Shown: positions 44,521-53,937 of the stretch, piece by piece
Layout of the letters: each line of letters starts with the position of its first letter
Numbering within the stretch: position 1 is the first letter of the stretch
Assembly (NCBI RefSeq): GCF_036127095.1
Contig: NZ_CP108006.1
Span: forward strand, 7,989,501 to 8,053,500
DNA: 64,000 nt
Direction of reading: 5' to 3'
DNA from: Streptomyces sp. NBC_00335
GTDB lineage: Bacteria; Actinomycetota; Actinomycetes; Streptomycetales; Streptomycetaceae
Notes under the pieces: model-generated
Told to the model about the DNA's origin: nothing
The model's input: the letters and a program-made list of their open reading frames with translations, nothing else
Database searches by the model: none
Program-made: the position numbers and the translations under genes

Positions 44521-45369
44521 TCAGCCGAGCGCCGGTGCGAAGGGCAGGTAATCCCGTTCCGTGTCGGACGGGATCACCGTGTAGCTGGCCTCGGGAAGTT
44601 CGTTCCACACGCCGGGCAGGTCCCCCAGCGGCTCGGAGACCACGATGCGGGAGTCGTCGGAGATCTCGCGCAGGTACTCCACCTCGGGGTGGAGGTGGCG
44701 TACGGTCTCGGCGCGGCTGCTGTAGAAGAGCGACCGGGAGGCGCCCTGGCTGGAATACCGGAAGGCCCAGAGCCGCTCGCCGTCGCTGATGGCCAGGGTC
44801 ATCTGGAGCGGTTCCGCGACGCCGTGCTCCTTGCCCAGCCGCTCCACGAGCCCGGCCATCCTGGCCACCGCCCCCGGGACGTCCTGGTCGAGCCCGAAGG
44901 TCACCGCCAGGTAGAACATCACCTCGGAATCGGTGGACCCCTCGATGGAGGAGAAGAGGGCCGGGTCAACGGCCAGGCAGAGGTCGCGCTGCAGCCGCTC
45001 GAAGTCCGCGATGGCCCCGTTGTGCATCCACAGCCACCGGCCGTGACGGAACGGGTGGCAGTTGGTCTGCTGGACGGCCGAGCCCGTCGACGCGCGCACG
45101 TGCGCGAAGAACAGGTGCGATCGCACGTGGGCCGCGAGCTCGCGCAGATTGCGGTTGTTCCAGGCCGGTGCGATGTCCCGGAAGACCGCCGGTGTGCCGT
45201 CCCCTTTTCCGGCGTGTCCGCTGTACCAGCCGAGGCCGAAGCCGTCGCCGTTCGTCGCCTCGACGCCCATCCGGGCGTGGAGGCTCTGGTTGATGAGCGA
45301 GTGCTCCGGGCGGTAGAGCACGGCGTCGAGCAGCATGGGCGAACCCGAGTAGGCGAGCCACCGGCACAT
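44521..45369 (-). CDS. Class II glutamine amidotransferase
   Basis: A 282-residue Ntn-hydrolase. The start MCRWLAYSG places Cys2 as the N-terminal nucleophile after Met removal, so ATG at 45,369 is required even though a start two codons earlier exists. Supporting motifs: NGDGFGLGWY, FAHVRASTGS, NCHPFRHGRWLWMHNG and GSTDSEVMF. It is similar in style to EgtC-type amidohydrolases, but no other ergothioneine genes are nearby, so the substrate is unknown. It lies downstream of the hydrogenase operon terminator and is transcribed from the right, away from the ANTAR gene. Confidence 0.9.
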   Translation of the reverse strand: MCRWLAYSGSPMLLDAVLYRPEHSLINQSLHARMGVEATNGDGFGLGWYSGHAGKGDGTPAVFRDIAPAWNNRNLRELAAHVRSHLFFAHVRASTGSAVQQTNCHPFRHGRWLWMHNGAIADFERLQRDLCLAVDPALFSSIEGSTDSEVMFYLAVTFGLDQDVPGAVARMAGLVERLGKEHGVAEPLQMTLAISDGERLWAFRYSSQGASRSLFYSSRAETVRHLHPEVEYLREISDDSRIVVSEPLGDLPGVWNELPEASYTVIPSDTERDYLPFAPALG

Positions 45370-45445
45370 GCGCAACCATCCCTTTCAGGGCCTCGTTCCG
45401 AGCCTAACCCCGCGGGCGTCCGCGGTCCTGGGCCCACTGTCCGGT

Positions 45446-45487
45446 CCGCCTCGTGACGGGCCCGGGAAGGGGCCCGTCACGAGGCGG
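45446..45487 (-). terminator. 18-bp perfect hairpin ending the hydrogenase locus
   Basis: CCGCCTCGTGACGGGCCC (45,446-45,463) pairs fully with GGGCCCGTCACGAGGCGG (45,470-45,487) over a six-base loop, 23 bases after the hypE stop. Very strong rho-independent-type stem, without a U tract. Confidence 0.88.
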
Positions 45488-45510
45488 CCGCCACCGCGGC
45501 GGGGTGCCGC

Positions 45511-46605
45511 TCAGCAGATCCGCGGCAGCTGCTCCCCGAGCGGCAGGTCCACCACGCGGGTGCCGCCCAGCCGGGTGCGGGCCACGACCATGCCCGGGTG
45601 GGCCTCCACGGCCTCGCCGATCACGGTCGCCCCGCGGCCCAGCGGATGCGCCCGCATCGCGTCGAGCACGGCCTCGGCGTGCTCGCGCGGTACGAAGGCC
45701 ACCAGCTTGCCCTCGTTGGCCACGTAGAACGGGTCCAGGCCGAGGATCGAGCAGGCGTTCGCGACGGCCGGGGGCACGGGCACCCGGGCCTCGTGGACGA
45801 GGACGCCGGTACCGGAGGCCGTGGCGATCTCGTTGAGCGCGGCGGCCAGACCGCCCCGGGTGGGGTCGCGCAGGACGTGCAGGTCCGGGGTGACCGCGAG
45901 CATGCTCCGTACGAGCCCCCCCAGCGGCGCGCAGTCGCTCTCCACGTCCACCCCGAATTCCAGGCCTTCGCGGACGCTCATGATGGCCACGCCGTGCAGC
46001 CCGATCTCACCGCTGACGATCACCACGTCGCCGGGCACGACCCGCTGCGCGCGCAGGTCCACCCCCGCCGGGATGATCCCGATGCCCGCGGTGTTGATGT
46101 AGACGCCGTCCCCGTGCCCGCTCTCCACGACCTTGGTGTCCCCGGTGACCACCTCCACGCCCGCGGCGCGGGCCGCGTCGCCCATCGCGCGGGCGACCCG
46201 CGAGACGACGGACATCTCCACGCCCTCCTCCAGGATGAACCCGCAGGAGAGGTAGGCCGGTTCGGCCCCCGACATGGCCAGGTCGTTGACCGTGCCGTTG
46301 ACCGCGAGGTCACCGATGCAGCCGCCCGGGAAGAACAGCGGGCGCACGACGTAGGAGTCCGTGGAGAAGGCCAGCCGCACGCCCCCGAGGGAGAGCGCGG
46401 CGGAGTCCCCGAGCTGGGCGAGGGCGGGGCCGCCGAACTCCGGGAGGAAGAGGTGCTGGACGAGCTCGGCGGACAGCGCGCCGCCTCCGCCGTGGCCCAT
46501 CACCACCCGGGGGTGGTCGCGCAGCGGGGCCGGGCAGGTCCAGCCGTTGATGTCCAGGGGTGCGGTCTCGGCGGGTGCCGTCCTGGCGGGTGCGGTCTCA
46601 GCCAA
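45511..46605 (-). CDS. hypE: Hydrogenase maturation protein HypE
   Basis: A 364-residue PurM-like enzyme that, with HypF, makes the cyanide ligands of the [NiFe] active site: a carbamoyl group on its last Cys is dehydrated to cyanide with ATP. The C-terminus PRIC carries that Cys. Family motifs [49 protein letters not shown] and [17 protein letters not shown] are present. It has an Ala/Pro/Thr repeat at the N-terminus (residues 1-16). It overlaps hypD by eight bases and is the last gene of the locus. Confidence 0.97.
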   Translation of the reverse strand: MAETAPARTAPAETAPLDINGWTCPAPLRDHPRVVMGHGGGGALSAELVQHLFLPEFGGPALAQLGDSAALSLGGVRLAFSTDSYVVRPLFFPGGCIGDLAVNGTVNDLAMSGAEPAYLSCGFILEEGVEMSVVSRVARAMGDAARAAGVEVVTGDTKVVESGHGDGVYINTAGIGIIPAGVDLRAQRVVPGDVVIVSGEIGLHGVAIMSVREGLEFGVDVESDCAPLGGLVRSMLAVTPDLHVLRDPTRGGLAAALNEIATASGTGVLVHEARVPVPPAVANACSILGLDPFYVANEGKLVAFVPREHAEAVLDAMRAHPLGRGATVIGEAVEAHPGMVVARTRLGGTRVVDLPLGEQLPRIC

Positions 46606-47740
46606 CGGGGCTCGCCTCCAGCGGCGTCGTCGGGGCGGCCGGCGCGGCCTGGAGGTCGAGCCGGCGGTAGAGGTAGTACGCGGCGCAGGCGCCCTCGCTG
46701 GAGACCATCGTGGCGCCGAGGGGGTTACGCGGCGTGCACAGCGTGCCGAAGGCCTCGCACTCGTGCGGTTTGATGAGCCCCTGGAGCACCTCGCCGCTGC
46801 GGCACTCGGCGGGTTCCCGCGTGGTGATCCCGGTGACCGAGAATCGGTGCTCGGCGTCGAACTCCCGGTAGCGCTCCGACAGGCGCCAGCCGCTGTCCGG
46901 GATCACCCCGATCCCGCGCCAGGCCCGGTCCGTCACCTCGAAGACGTCCTCCAGCATGGCGAGGGCGGCGGGATTGCCCTCGGGGCGGACGGCGCGCTCG
47001 TAGGCGTTCTCCACGGTGTGCTCGCCCCGTTCGAGCTGGAGCACGGTCCGCCGTACGCCTTCGAGGATGTCCAGCGGCTCGAAGCCCGTGACCACGATGG
47101 GCACTTGATACCGCGCCGCGAGCTCCGGGTACTCCGCCATCCCCATCACGCTGCACACGTGCCCGGCGGCGAGGAATCCCTGCACCCGGCAGCTGGGGGA
47201 TTGCATGATGGCCTCGATGGCCGGGGGGACCCGCACGTGCGAGACCAGCAGGCTGAAGTTGGGGATGCCGAGCCGCTTCGCCTGGTGGACCGTCATCGCG
47301 TTCGGCGGGGCGGTGGTCTCGAAGCCGATGCCGAAGAACACCACCTCCCGGTCCGGGTTCTGCCGGGCGATGGTCAGGGCGTCGAGCGGAGAGTAGACCA
47401 CCCGTACGTCGCCACCCTCGCTGCGGACCCGGAACAGGTCCCGGCCGGTCCCCGGCACCCGGAGCATGTCTCCGAAGGAGCAGAAGATCACGCCCGGCCG
47501 GGAGGCGATCTCCAGCGCCTTGTCGATGACCTCCAGCGGGGTGACGCAGACGGGACAGCCCGGCCCGTGAATCAACTCCACTTGATCAGGGAGGAGTTGG
47601 TCGATCCCGTGCCGGATGATGGTGTGGGTCTGGCCGCCGCACACCTCCATCAGCGCCCAGGGCCGGGTCACCGTGGAGTGGATCTCGTCCAGGAGCCGCC
47701 GCGCGAGGGCGGGATCCTGGAACTCGTCGATGTACTTCAC
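46598..47740 (-). CDS. hypD: Hydrogenase maturation protein HypD
   Basis: A 380-residue Fe-S protein that, with HypC, assembles the Fe(CN)2CO unit. It opens [21 protein letters not shown] and shows [42 protein letters not shown] and, near the end, [16 protein letters not shown] with further Cys, matching the family's thiol and cluster residues. GTG at 47,740 has GGGAGG six bases upstream and overlaps the hypC stop (GTGA). Confidence 0.97.
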   Translation of the reverse strand: MKYIDEFQDPALARRLLDEIHSTVTRPWALMEVCGGQTHTIIRHGIDQLLPDQVELIHGPGCPVCVTPLEVIDKALEIASRPGVIFCSFGDMLRVPGTGRDLFRVRSEGGDVRVVYSPLDALTIARQNPDREVVFFGIGFETTAPPNAMTVHQAKRLGIPNFSLLVSHVRVPPAIEAIMQSPSCRVQGFLAAGHVCSVMGMAEYPELAARYQVPIVVTGFEPLDILEGVRRTVLQLERGEHTVENAYERAVRPEGNPAALAMLEDVFEVTDRAWRGIGVIPDSGWRLSERYREFDAEHRFSVTGITTREPAECRSGEVLQGLIKPHECEAFGTLCTPRNPLGATMVSSEGACAAYYLYRRLDLQAAPAAPTTPLEASPVG

Positions 47741-48042
47741 CGCGGACCTCCCTCGCCGCCATCGCCACCGTCGGCGGCATCGGCCGCGAGCTCCCACGGG
47801 TCGCCGAACTCCTCCTGGAGCATGCCGAGTTCCGCGAACAGCTCAAGAGTCTGCTTGGCCGACTCCTCGTCGAGACGCTGCAGGGCGAAGCCCACGTGGA
47901 CGATGGCGTACTCGCCGACCCGGAGGTCGGGCAGGTACTCCAGGCACACCTCCTTCTGTACGCCGCCGAAGTCGACGGTGGCCATGCGGGTGCCGTCCTT
48001 GTCCGCGATGTCAAGCACTCTGCCGGGTACCGCCAAGCACAT
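47737..48042 (-). CDS. hypC: Hydrogenase maturation chaperone HypC
   Basis: A 101-residue member of the HypC/HupF family. It opens [12 protein letters not shown], with the essential Cys2 that carries iron between HypD and the large subunit. The rest ([34 protein letters not shown], by position 22-55) is typical, with an Asp/Gly-rich end. Overlaps hypF by 32 bases and hypD by four. Confidence 0.97.
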   Translation of the reverse strand: MCLAVPGRVLDIADKDGTRMATVDFGGVQKEVCLEYLPDLRVGEYAIVHVGFALQRLDEESAKQTLELFAELGMLQEEFGDPWELAADAADGGDGGEGGPR

Positions 48043-50422
48043 GGGCCTCTCCTCGCTGTGGGGGGTCGGTGGCGCCGCGGGCGGCCGCCACCATGAGCTG
48101 ACCGAGTGCCAGCCCGCCGTCGTTCGGCGGGACCTGGCGGTGCCGCAGTACGGTGAAGCCGCGCTCGCGCAGCGCGCGGGCGCATGCCGAGGACAGCAGG
48201 GTGTTGGCGAAGACCCCGCCGGTCAGCGCCACCGTGTCCAGTCCGTGCCGCTCGCGGGCCAGGACGCACAGGTCGGCGACGAGCGCGGTGGCGGCGTCGT
48301 GGAAGCGGGCCGCGATCACGGACGGATCCACCCCTGCCCGCACGTCGGAGACCACCGACACCAGCAGGGGCGCCGGATCCGCGGTGACGGGACCCTCGCC
48401 GCCGGGAGCGGGGGAGTCCAGGGTGAAGGCGTACGGACCGGGGCCGGGATCCGCCGCCGCTTGCCGCACCCGTCCCGTCGCCCGCAGTGCGGCGGACTCC
48501 AGCTCCATGGCGGCCTGGGCCTCGTACCCGGATCGCTGGCAGATGCCCGCCAGTGAGGACACGGCGTCGAAGAGGCGTCCCATGCTGGAGGTCGGCACGC
48601 AGTTCAGGCCGAGCTCCAACTGCCTTGCCAAGAGCCGGAATTCATCCTCCGGGCAGCTGATCGCGCAGGGCAGGTCCGGATCCCAGGCGATGCCCGCCGC
48701 CCGCAGGTGCGACAGGGCCATCCGGTACGGCCGGTGCACCGCGGCGTCGCCGCCGGGCAGCGGCACGTAGGCGAGGTGGGCGAAGCGGGTGTACCCGGCG
48801 TAGTCGGCGAGGAGCACCTCGCCGCCCCACACCGCGCCGTCGTCCCCGTAGCCGGTGCCGTCGAACGCGACGCCGATCACCCGGCGGGCGCCGTCCAGGC
48901 CGTGTTCGGCCAGCGCCGACGCGATGTGCGCGTGATGGTGCTGTACGCGCACCAGCGGCCGGCCCCCCGCGTTGCGGACGGCCCACCGGCCCGACCGGTA
49001 CCCGGGATGACGGTCGGCGGCCAGCAGGACGGGCGCGACCCCGGTGACGGACTCCAGCTGTCCTCCGGCCCGTTCGAAGGCCATCTGGGTCGCCAGGTCG
49101 TCCATGTCGCCGATGTGCGCGGACAGCCAGGCCCGGCGGCCCTCCCCGAGGCAGAGGGCGTTCTTCAGATCGCCCCCCGTCGCCAGCGTCGCGGGAACCG
49201 GAAACGGCAGCGGCAGCGGCAGCGGGGCGTAGCCGCGCGAGCGCCGGACCAGCAGCGGGGCGCCGTCGCAGACCCGCACCACGGAGTCGTCGCACGGCAC
49301 GTGGATGGGCCGGTCGTGCGTGAGCCAGCCGTCGGCGATCCCGGCCAGCCGCTCCAGGGCCTCGCCCTCCTCGGTGACGATGGGCTCGCCCGCGAGGTTC
49401 CCGCTGGTCATGACGAGCAGGGTGGGCCCCGGGGGATCGCCGGGCAGCCCGAACAGCAGGTGGTGGAGCGGGGTGTACGGGAGCATGACGCCGAGGTCGG
49501 GGCTGCGCGGAGCGACCTCCTCGGCCGCTCCGGGGACCCCGGCCCGCCTGCGGAGCAGCACGATGGGCCGGACGCCGCCGGTGAGCAGGGCACGCTCCTC
49601 CGGGCCGATGTGTGCCAGCCGCTCGGCCGCGGCGAGGTCGCGCGCCATCACGGCGAACGGCTTGTCACCGCGGGACTTGCGCCGGCGCAGCTCCGCCACG
49701 GCCTCCGGACGGGTGGCATCGCAGGCCAGGTGGTAGCCGCCGAGCCCCTTGACCGCCAGGATCGCGCCCCGGGCCAGCATGCGGCGTGCTTCGGCGACCG
49801 GATCCGTACCGGTGAGCTCGTACCGGTCCCGCCCGCCGTCGGCGACCAGCAGCCGCAGCCGGGGACCGCAGGCCGGGCAGGCGACGGGCTGCGCGTGGAA
49901 GCGCCGGTCGGCCGGATCGGCGTACTCGCGGGCGCAGTCGGGGCACATCGGGAAGCCGGCCATGGTGGTGTGCGCGCGGTCGTAGGGCAGTCCGGTGACG
50001 ATCGTGAAGCGGGGACCGCAGTGCGTGCACGTGATGAAGGGGTGGCGGTGGCGGCGGTCGGCCGGATCCGCCATTTCCGCGAGGCAGGCGGCGCACGTGG
50101 CCGTGTCCGGGGAGACCAGGGTCCGGGACGGGCCGCCGCTCCGGGAGGCGATGATCGCGAATCCGGCGCCGCCGACCACCGGCACCTCGCAGTGGTCCAC
50201 GGTGTCCACCACGGCCAGTGGCGGTGCGTCCGCCGCGAGGCGCTCGCAGAACGCGGAGACGGCGGCGGCCGCCCCCTCGATCTCGGTCACCACTCCCTCG
50301 GGCGTGTTGGTGACGTGCCCGGCCAGACCGAGTCCCGTCGCGCGGGCGTAGACGTACGGCCGGAAGCCGACGCCCTGCACCACGCCCTGGACGGTGACCC
50401 GGCGGCGCTGCACGGACTCCAT
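48011..50422 (-). CDS. hypF: Hydrogenase maturation carbamoyltransferase HypF
   Basis: An 803-residue protein that uses carbamoyl phosphate and ATP to load a carbamoyl group on HypE. Domains in order: acylphosphatase (VVQGVGFRPYVY, residues 1-90), zinc fingers with four CxxC pairs (about 105-195), YrdC-like (about 205-390) and Kae1-like (about 400-790), with HHHAHIASALAEH as metal site. Full length. Start ATG shares one base with the hypB stop (TGATG). Confidence 0.97.
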   Translation of the reverse strand: MESVQRRRVTVQGVVQGVGFRPYVYARATGLGLAGHVTNTPEGVVTEIEGAAAAVSAFCERLAADAPPLAVVDTVDHCEVPVVGGAGFAIIASRSGGPSRTLVSPDTATCAACLAEMADPADRRHRHPFITCTHCGPRFTIVTGLPYDRAHTTMAGFPMCPDCAREYADPADRRFHAQPVACPACGPRLRLLVADGGRDRYELTGTDPVAEARRMLARGAILAVKGLGGYHLACDATRPEAVAELRRRKSRGDKPFAVMARDLAAAERLAHIGPEERALLTGGVRPIVLLRRRAGVPGAAEEVAPRSPDLGVMLPYTPLHHLLFGLPGDPPGPTLLVMTSGNLAGEPIVTEEGEALERLAGIADGWLTHDRPIHVPCDDSVVRVCDGAPLLVRRSRGYAPLPLPLPFPVPATLATGGDLKNALCLGEGRRAWLSAHIGDMDDLATQMAFERAGGQLESVTGVAPVLLAADRHPGYRSGRWAVRNAGGRPLVRVQHHHAHIASALAEHGLDGARRVIGVAFDGTGYGDDGAVWGGEVLLADYAGYTRFAHLAYVPLPGGDAAVHRPYRMALSHLRAAGIAWDPDLPCAISCPEDEFRLLARQLELGLNCVPTSSMGRLFDAVSSLAGICQRSGYEAQAAMELESAALRATGRVRQAAADPGPGPYAFTLDSPAPGGEGPVTADPAPLLVSVVSDVRAGVDPSVIAARFHDAATALVADLCVLARERHGLDTVALTGGVFANTLLSSACARALRERGFTVLRHRQVPPNDGGLALGQLMVAAARGATDPPQRGEAHVLGGTRQSA

Positions 50423-51336
50423 CAGCGGATCTGCCCGTGTGCCCGCGCCGCCGCCGGAGCGGGTGCCGGCGTCGTCGCGTGGCCCGGGCCGTGGTCGTGG
50501 TCATGGCCGTGCCCGTGCCCGTGATCGTGCCCGTCCCCGGCCAGGTGCGGGTGGTTGTGGCTGTGGCTGTCGCCGTGCCCGTCCCCGTGTCCGTGGATGT
50601 GGCCGTGGCCGTGGCCGTCGTCCGCACCGCCGCTCTGCGGCGCAGCGCACGCGCGGGCCATCACCGGCGTGTGCGCCGCGGCTCCCGCTCCGACCGCCTG
50701 CGCCCGGTCCAGCAGGAGGCCGAGGCCCTCGCCGGTGCGGGCCGAGGTGAGGACCACCTCCACCCCCGGATTCACCTGCTGGACGTTCGCGCGGAAGGCC
50801 GCCTCGTCGAACTCGACGGCCCGCGCGATGTCGGTCTTGGTGACGAGGACGAGCTGGGCCAGCCCGAAGGCCGTCGGGTACTTCAGCGGCTTGTCCTCGC
50901 CCTCGGTCACGGACGCGAGGACCACGCGCAGTGACTCCCCGAGGTCGTAGGAGGCCGGGCAGACCAGATTGCCGACGTTCTCGACGAAGAGCAGCCGTGT
51001 GTCCTCCGGCAGCCAGCCGTGCAGGTGGCGGCCCAGCATCACGGCTTCCAGATGGCAGAGCCCGTCGGTGAGCACCTGCTTGACCGGCGCGCCCGAACGG
51101 GCCAGCCGGACGGCGTCGTTCTCGGTGGCCAGGTCGGCGGTCAGCGCGGCCACGGCCACCCCGCGTTCCCCCGCGAGCAGCAGTTCCCGCTCCAGCAGCG
51201 CGGTCTTGCCGCTGCCCGGACTGGACAGCATGTTGACCACCGTCGTGCCGCGGGCGGTGAGTTCGGCGCGCAGGGCCTGCGCGGCCCCGTCGTTCTTGGC
51301 GAGTACCGCCTGTTGCAGGTCGACCACTCGGCACAT
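50422..51336 (-). CDS. hypB: Nickel-inserting GTPase HypB, C-terminal His-rich tail
   Basis: A 304-residue GTPase that helps HypA deliver nickel. P-loop SSPGSGKTALLE (near 38-49), switch motifs ENVGNLVCPASYDLGE and the specificity motif TKTD are present. Residues about 237-292 form a His/Asp/Gly tract (HGHGHIHGHGDGHG and more) for nickel storage or sensing. In most HypB proteins such a tract is N-terminal; here it follows the GTPase domain and ends in a Pro/Ala/Arg tail. Starts three bases after hypA's stop. Confidence 0.96.
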   Translation of the reverse strand: MCRVVDLQQAVLAKNDGAAQALRAELTARGTTVVNMLSSPGSGKTALLERELLLAGERGVAVAALTADLATENDAVRLARSGAPVKQVLTDGLCHLEAVMLGRHLHGWLPEDTRLLFVENVGNLVCPASYDLGESLRVVLASVTEGEDKPLKYPTAFGLAQLVLVTKTDIARAVEFDEAAFRANVQQVNPGVEVVLTSARTGEGLGLLLDRAQAVGAGAAAHTPVMARACAAPQSGGADDGHGHGHIHGHGDGHGDSHSHNHPHLAGDGHDHGHGHGHDHDHGPGHATTPAPAPAAARAHGQIR

Positions 51337-51339
51337 GGG

Positions 51340-51753
51340 TCAGGCCTCCTCGGAGATCGGGGCTCGGCAGGGGGCCAGGGCGGCCGCGGCACCTTCGGTG
51401 GACGGCGCGTCCTCCCAGGTGACCGTCAGGATGCGGAGCTCGCGCCCGGAGAGCAGCTCCACCTCCGTGGCCCTGCCGCACGTGGGACAGCACAGGTCGG
51501 GGGGCATCCCCACGGCCCAGTCGGCCGTGCAGGCGCCGCAGCGCGCGCGGGCCGGCACTGACCGGACGACGAGCTCGGCCCCTTCCAGGACCGTTCCGGC
51601 GCAGGCCAGTTCGAAGCAGAAGCCGAGTGCGTCCGGGACCACTCCGGCCAACTCGCCGACCTGGAGCTCCACTCGGCTCACGGTGCTGCCGGCCTCCGGG
51701 GCCGCCTCTTCCACCTGGCCCACGACGGCCATGGCGATCGACATCTCGTGCAT
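51340..51753 (-). CDS. hypA: Nickel chaperone HypA
   Basis: A 137-residue protein with the conserved start MHEMSIA (His2 binds nickel) and a zinc site of two CxxC pairs (CGAC near 73, CPTC near 90). It hands nickel to the large subunit together with HypB. The C-terminus is longer than usual. First gene of the hypABFCDE block; a hairpin lies between it and the small gene upstream. Confidence 0.97.
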   Translation of the reverse strand: MHEMSIAMAVVGQVEEAAPEAGSTVSRVELQVGELAGVVPDALGFCFELACAGTVLEGAELVVRSVPARARCGACTADWAVGMPPDLCCPTCGRATEVELLSGRELRILTVTWEDAPSTEGAAAALAPCRAPISEEA

Positions 51754-51829
51754 CGGATTCGGTCTCCGTCCTGCCGGGGCTCATTACACCGGCAGGACCG
51801 GGGCGGCACGGCCGGGCACGCCGGGAGCC

Positions 51830-51867
51830 CGTACGCCCCGTACTCCATTCGGAGGCCGGGGCGTACG
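51830..51867 (-). terminator. 11-bp hairpin between hydrogenase and hyp gene blocks
   Basis: CGTACGCCCCG (51,830-51,840) pairs with CGGGGCGTACG (51,857-51,867) over 16 bases, four bases after the stop of the 34-residue gene and 77 bases before hypA. It could part-terminate or process the long transcript. Confidence 0.6.
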
Positions 51868-51870
51868 CGT

Positions 51871-51975
51871 TCACATGCGGCGGATGCGCAAGTAGCGCCT
51901 GATGTCGGGCAGGACCTGCTTGAGGACGGCGACCAGGGCCAGGGCGGCTGCCCCGCCGACGACGACCTTCTTCAT
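51871..51975 (-). CDS. 34-residue basic membrane peptide, DUF6893-like
   Basis: MKKVVVGGAAALALVAVLKQ followed by VLPDIRRYLRIRRM: a hydrophobic helix (residues 4-20) ending in a strongly basic tail. GAGGAG lies eight bases before the ATG, and the gene sits ten bases after the maturation protease stop. Length and pattern match the actinobacterial DUF6893 small-protein group as I recall it. It may anchor or regulate the hydrogenase at the membrane; no function is known. Confidence 0.75.
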   Translation of the reverse strand: MKKVVVGGAAALALVAVLKQVLPDIRRYLRIRRM

Positions 51976-51985
51976 GGGGTGCTCC

Positions 51986-52528
51986 TCAGTTCTCGGCGGT
52001 TCGGGTCGTCCCTCTCGGGTGTGTGTACGGCTCCTCCTGCGCGAGCAGGTCCAGGAGCGCGCGCACGGCCTCCGGCACGGCGTCGGCGACGGGCGCGCTC
52101 AGCCCGATGCCCTCCTCGACGCAGGCGGGTTCGCACCCGAGGACGAGCACGCGCCGGGGCGCCTCGGCGCCGGTTCCGGCGCACAGGGTGTCCAGCAGGG
52201 CGAGGACGGTGGCGGGCGACATGTCGTGGCCGTCGAGGGAGGCCCCGCCCGGGGGAGCGCCCACGTCCTCCTCGCCGACCTCGATCAGGTACAGGGTGCC
52301 GGGGGCCCCGCCGCGCGCGGTGGCGTCGACGAGGACGACCGTGTCGTAGCCGTCCAGCAGCTGGTAGGCGAGGTGGACCCCGCGGACTCCGAAGTCCACC
52401 GCCTCCACGTGCTGCGGCAGGGGGTGCGCCGACAGGGCCCGCAGGGTCTCCACGCCGAAGCCGTCGTCGCCGAGGAAGACGTTGCCGATGCCCGCGATCA
52501 GGGTGCGGCCGCTCACCCCGGCCCTCAC
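51986..52528 (-). CDS. Hydrogenase maturation protease
   Basis: A 180-residue nickel-dependent endopeptidase of the HybD/HycI type that removes the C-terminal tail of the large subunit after nickel insertion. Signature TLIAGIGNVFLGDDGFGVE contains the Glu/Asp nickel ligands; DFGVRGVHLAYQLLDGYD and HDMSPATVLALL supply the rest. GTG at 52,528 overlaps the preceding stop in GTGA; a GTG four codons in is possible. It would act on the tail after His571 of the large subunit in this locus. Confidence 0.93.
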   Translation of the reverse strand: MRAGVSGRTLIAGIGNVFLGDDGFGVETLRALSAHPLPQHVEAVDFGVRGVHLAYQLLDGYDTVVLVDATARGGAPGTLYLIEVGEEDVGAPPGGASLDGHDMSPATVLALLDTLCAGTGAEAPRRVLVLGCEPACVEEGIGLSAPVADAVPEAVRALLDLLAQEEPYTHPRGTTRTAEN

Positions 52529-53937
52529 GTCCGCTCCTCGGGGGCCACCTCGTCCGGCTGGAAGTACAGGAACCGGCCCTGTTCCCGGCGGATGTCGGCG
52601 CCCGGATCGCCCTCCACGGTGACGGCGAGGTGCACCCCTCCGTCGACATCGTGCAGGACCGCCTCCACCTGGGCGGTGCGGCCCTGGAGGAACAGGTCCT
52701 GGGCGTCGGTCCGCCGCAGCCCCGGGCGCAGCACCACACGACTTCCGACGCCCACCCGGACGCCGTCGACCGTCACGTGCTCGGGTACGGGCGCCGCGGA
52801 GTCCGCACCGGCCGGGTCCCACCAGGGCGTCCCGGGCCGGAACAGCTCGTCCGCGTCCGGCGCGGCGGCCTCGCCGGTGATGTCGCGCAGGCCCCGTACG
52901 GCCCCGTGCAGTCGCTCCAGTACCTCTGGCGGCATCGAATCGGCCAGCTCGATCACGGCGGCCGCGCGGGGATCCGTCCCGCGGGCCTCCCGCTTCTCCT
53001 GGTCGGTGAGGGCCGCGGTGCGCAGGGCGAGGATCTCGTCGATCTCGGTGGCGTCGTACATGGCCCCGGCGCTCTCGGGGGCGATGGCCGGGTGGTCCTC
53101 CAGGATGATCGGGGAGGACAGGACCACGTCCGTGCGGCCCGGCTCGCCCGCCAGGACGGGCCAGGTGTGGCGGTTCTCGCAGCCCGCGACCGCCCCCTTG
53201 GCCCACTCGGGCGGGTCGGTCATCGACAGGAAGGAACCGGAGCCCAGCGCCAGCAGGAGGTGGGCTGCGACCAAGGAGCGGGGCAGCGCCTCCTCCCGGG
53301 TCACGGACGGATCCGCCGGGGCCCACGGGCTGGTGTTCTCCACCACGGCGGTCAGCTTCGACACCCGGTACGGGCCTTCGAGTTCGGCGGTGCGCAGGCG
53401 CAGGACCCCGTCGATCCGCTCCGTACGCCTCACCAGGCGGCCGACCGTGCGTCCATCGGCGTCGAGGACCGGCTCGGCCTCCTCGCGGGCGGGCCGGGAG
53501 AAGGGGAACACGGCCTCGGCGTCCGCCAGTTCGGCAACGGTCACGGACAACTCGACCCGTTCCTCGGTCCCCTCGTCCCAGGGGACCAGTACCCGGTCGG
53601 CCAGCTGGAGTTCGGCCACGTCCTCGAACGAGCCGTCGGCTCGGGCACGTTGGACCGTACGCCGCTGCGCGTGCAGGAAGCGCAGCTCCACGCAGAGCGT
53701 CGCCGCGCGCCGGGGCTCCAGCAGGATCTCGGTCCGCTGGAAGGAGTGCTCCCCGTGGGCGGGGGCCCAGGCGGGCGGCACGAGCACGCCGAACTGCCAG
53801 CGCATCCGGTTCTTCGCCGCGGAGGCCCGGTACGGGTAGAGGACGTACCCCTCGAAGAGGACGGCGTCGGCCACCTGCCGGGCCGTGGCGAAACGGGAGT
53901 CCGGGGCGCCGGCGGGGGCCGGGGCGGTCGTGGTCAC
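52525..53937 (-). CDS. Hydrogenase-locus protein of unknown function
   Basis: A 470-residue protein that I do not recognise as a named family. It has no membrane segment or Fe-S motif. Landmarks: QVADAVLFEGYVLYPYRASAAKN near the start, HSFQRTEILLEPRRAATL, an Ala/Glu-rich centre, WAKGAVAGCENRHTWPVLAGEPGRTDVVLSSPIILEDHP, and a final region (about 395-470) with KRVGVGSRVVLRP-like beta structure. The segment YVLYPYRASAAKNRMRWQFG is typical of proteins in actinobacterial group 1h hydrogenase loci. GTGA overlaps at both ends tie it to its neighbours. Confidence 0.8.
   Translation of the reverse strand: MTTTAPAPAGAPDSRFATARQVADAVLFEGYVLYPYRASAAKNRMRWQFGVLVPPAWAPAHGEHSFQRTEILLEPRRAATLCVELRFLHAQRRTVQRARADGSFEDVAELQLADRVLVPWDEGTEERVELSVTVAELADAEAVFPFSRPAREEAEPVLDADGRTVGRLVRRTERIDGVLRLRTAELEGPYRVSKLTAVVENTSPWAPADPSVTREEALPRSLVAAHLLLALGSGSFLSMTDPPEWAKGAVAGCENRHTWPVLAGEPGRTDVVLSSPIILEDHPAIAPESAGAMYDATEIDEILALRTAALTDQEKREARGTDPRAAAVIELADSMPPEVLERLHGAVRGLRDITGEAAAPDADELFRPGTPWWDPAGADSAAPVPEHVTVDGVRVGVGSRVVLRPGLRRTDAQDLFLQGRTAQVEAVLHDVDGGVHLAVTVEGDPGADIRREQGRFLYFQPDEVAPEERT

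Noticed and set aside
44521..45369. Calling the glutamine amidotransferase EgtC
   Set aside because: Motifs fit the family, but no other ergothioneine gene is present in the window.
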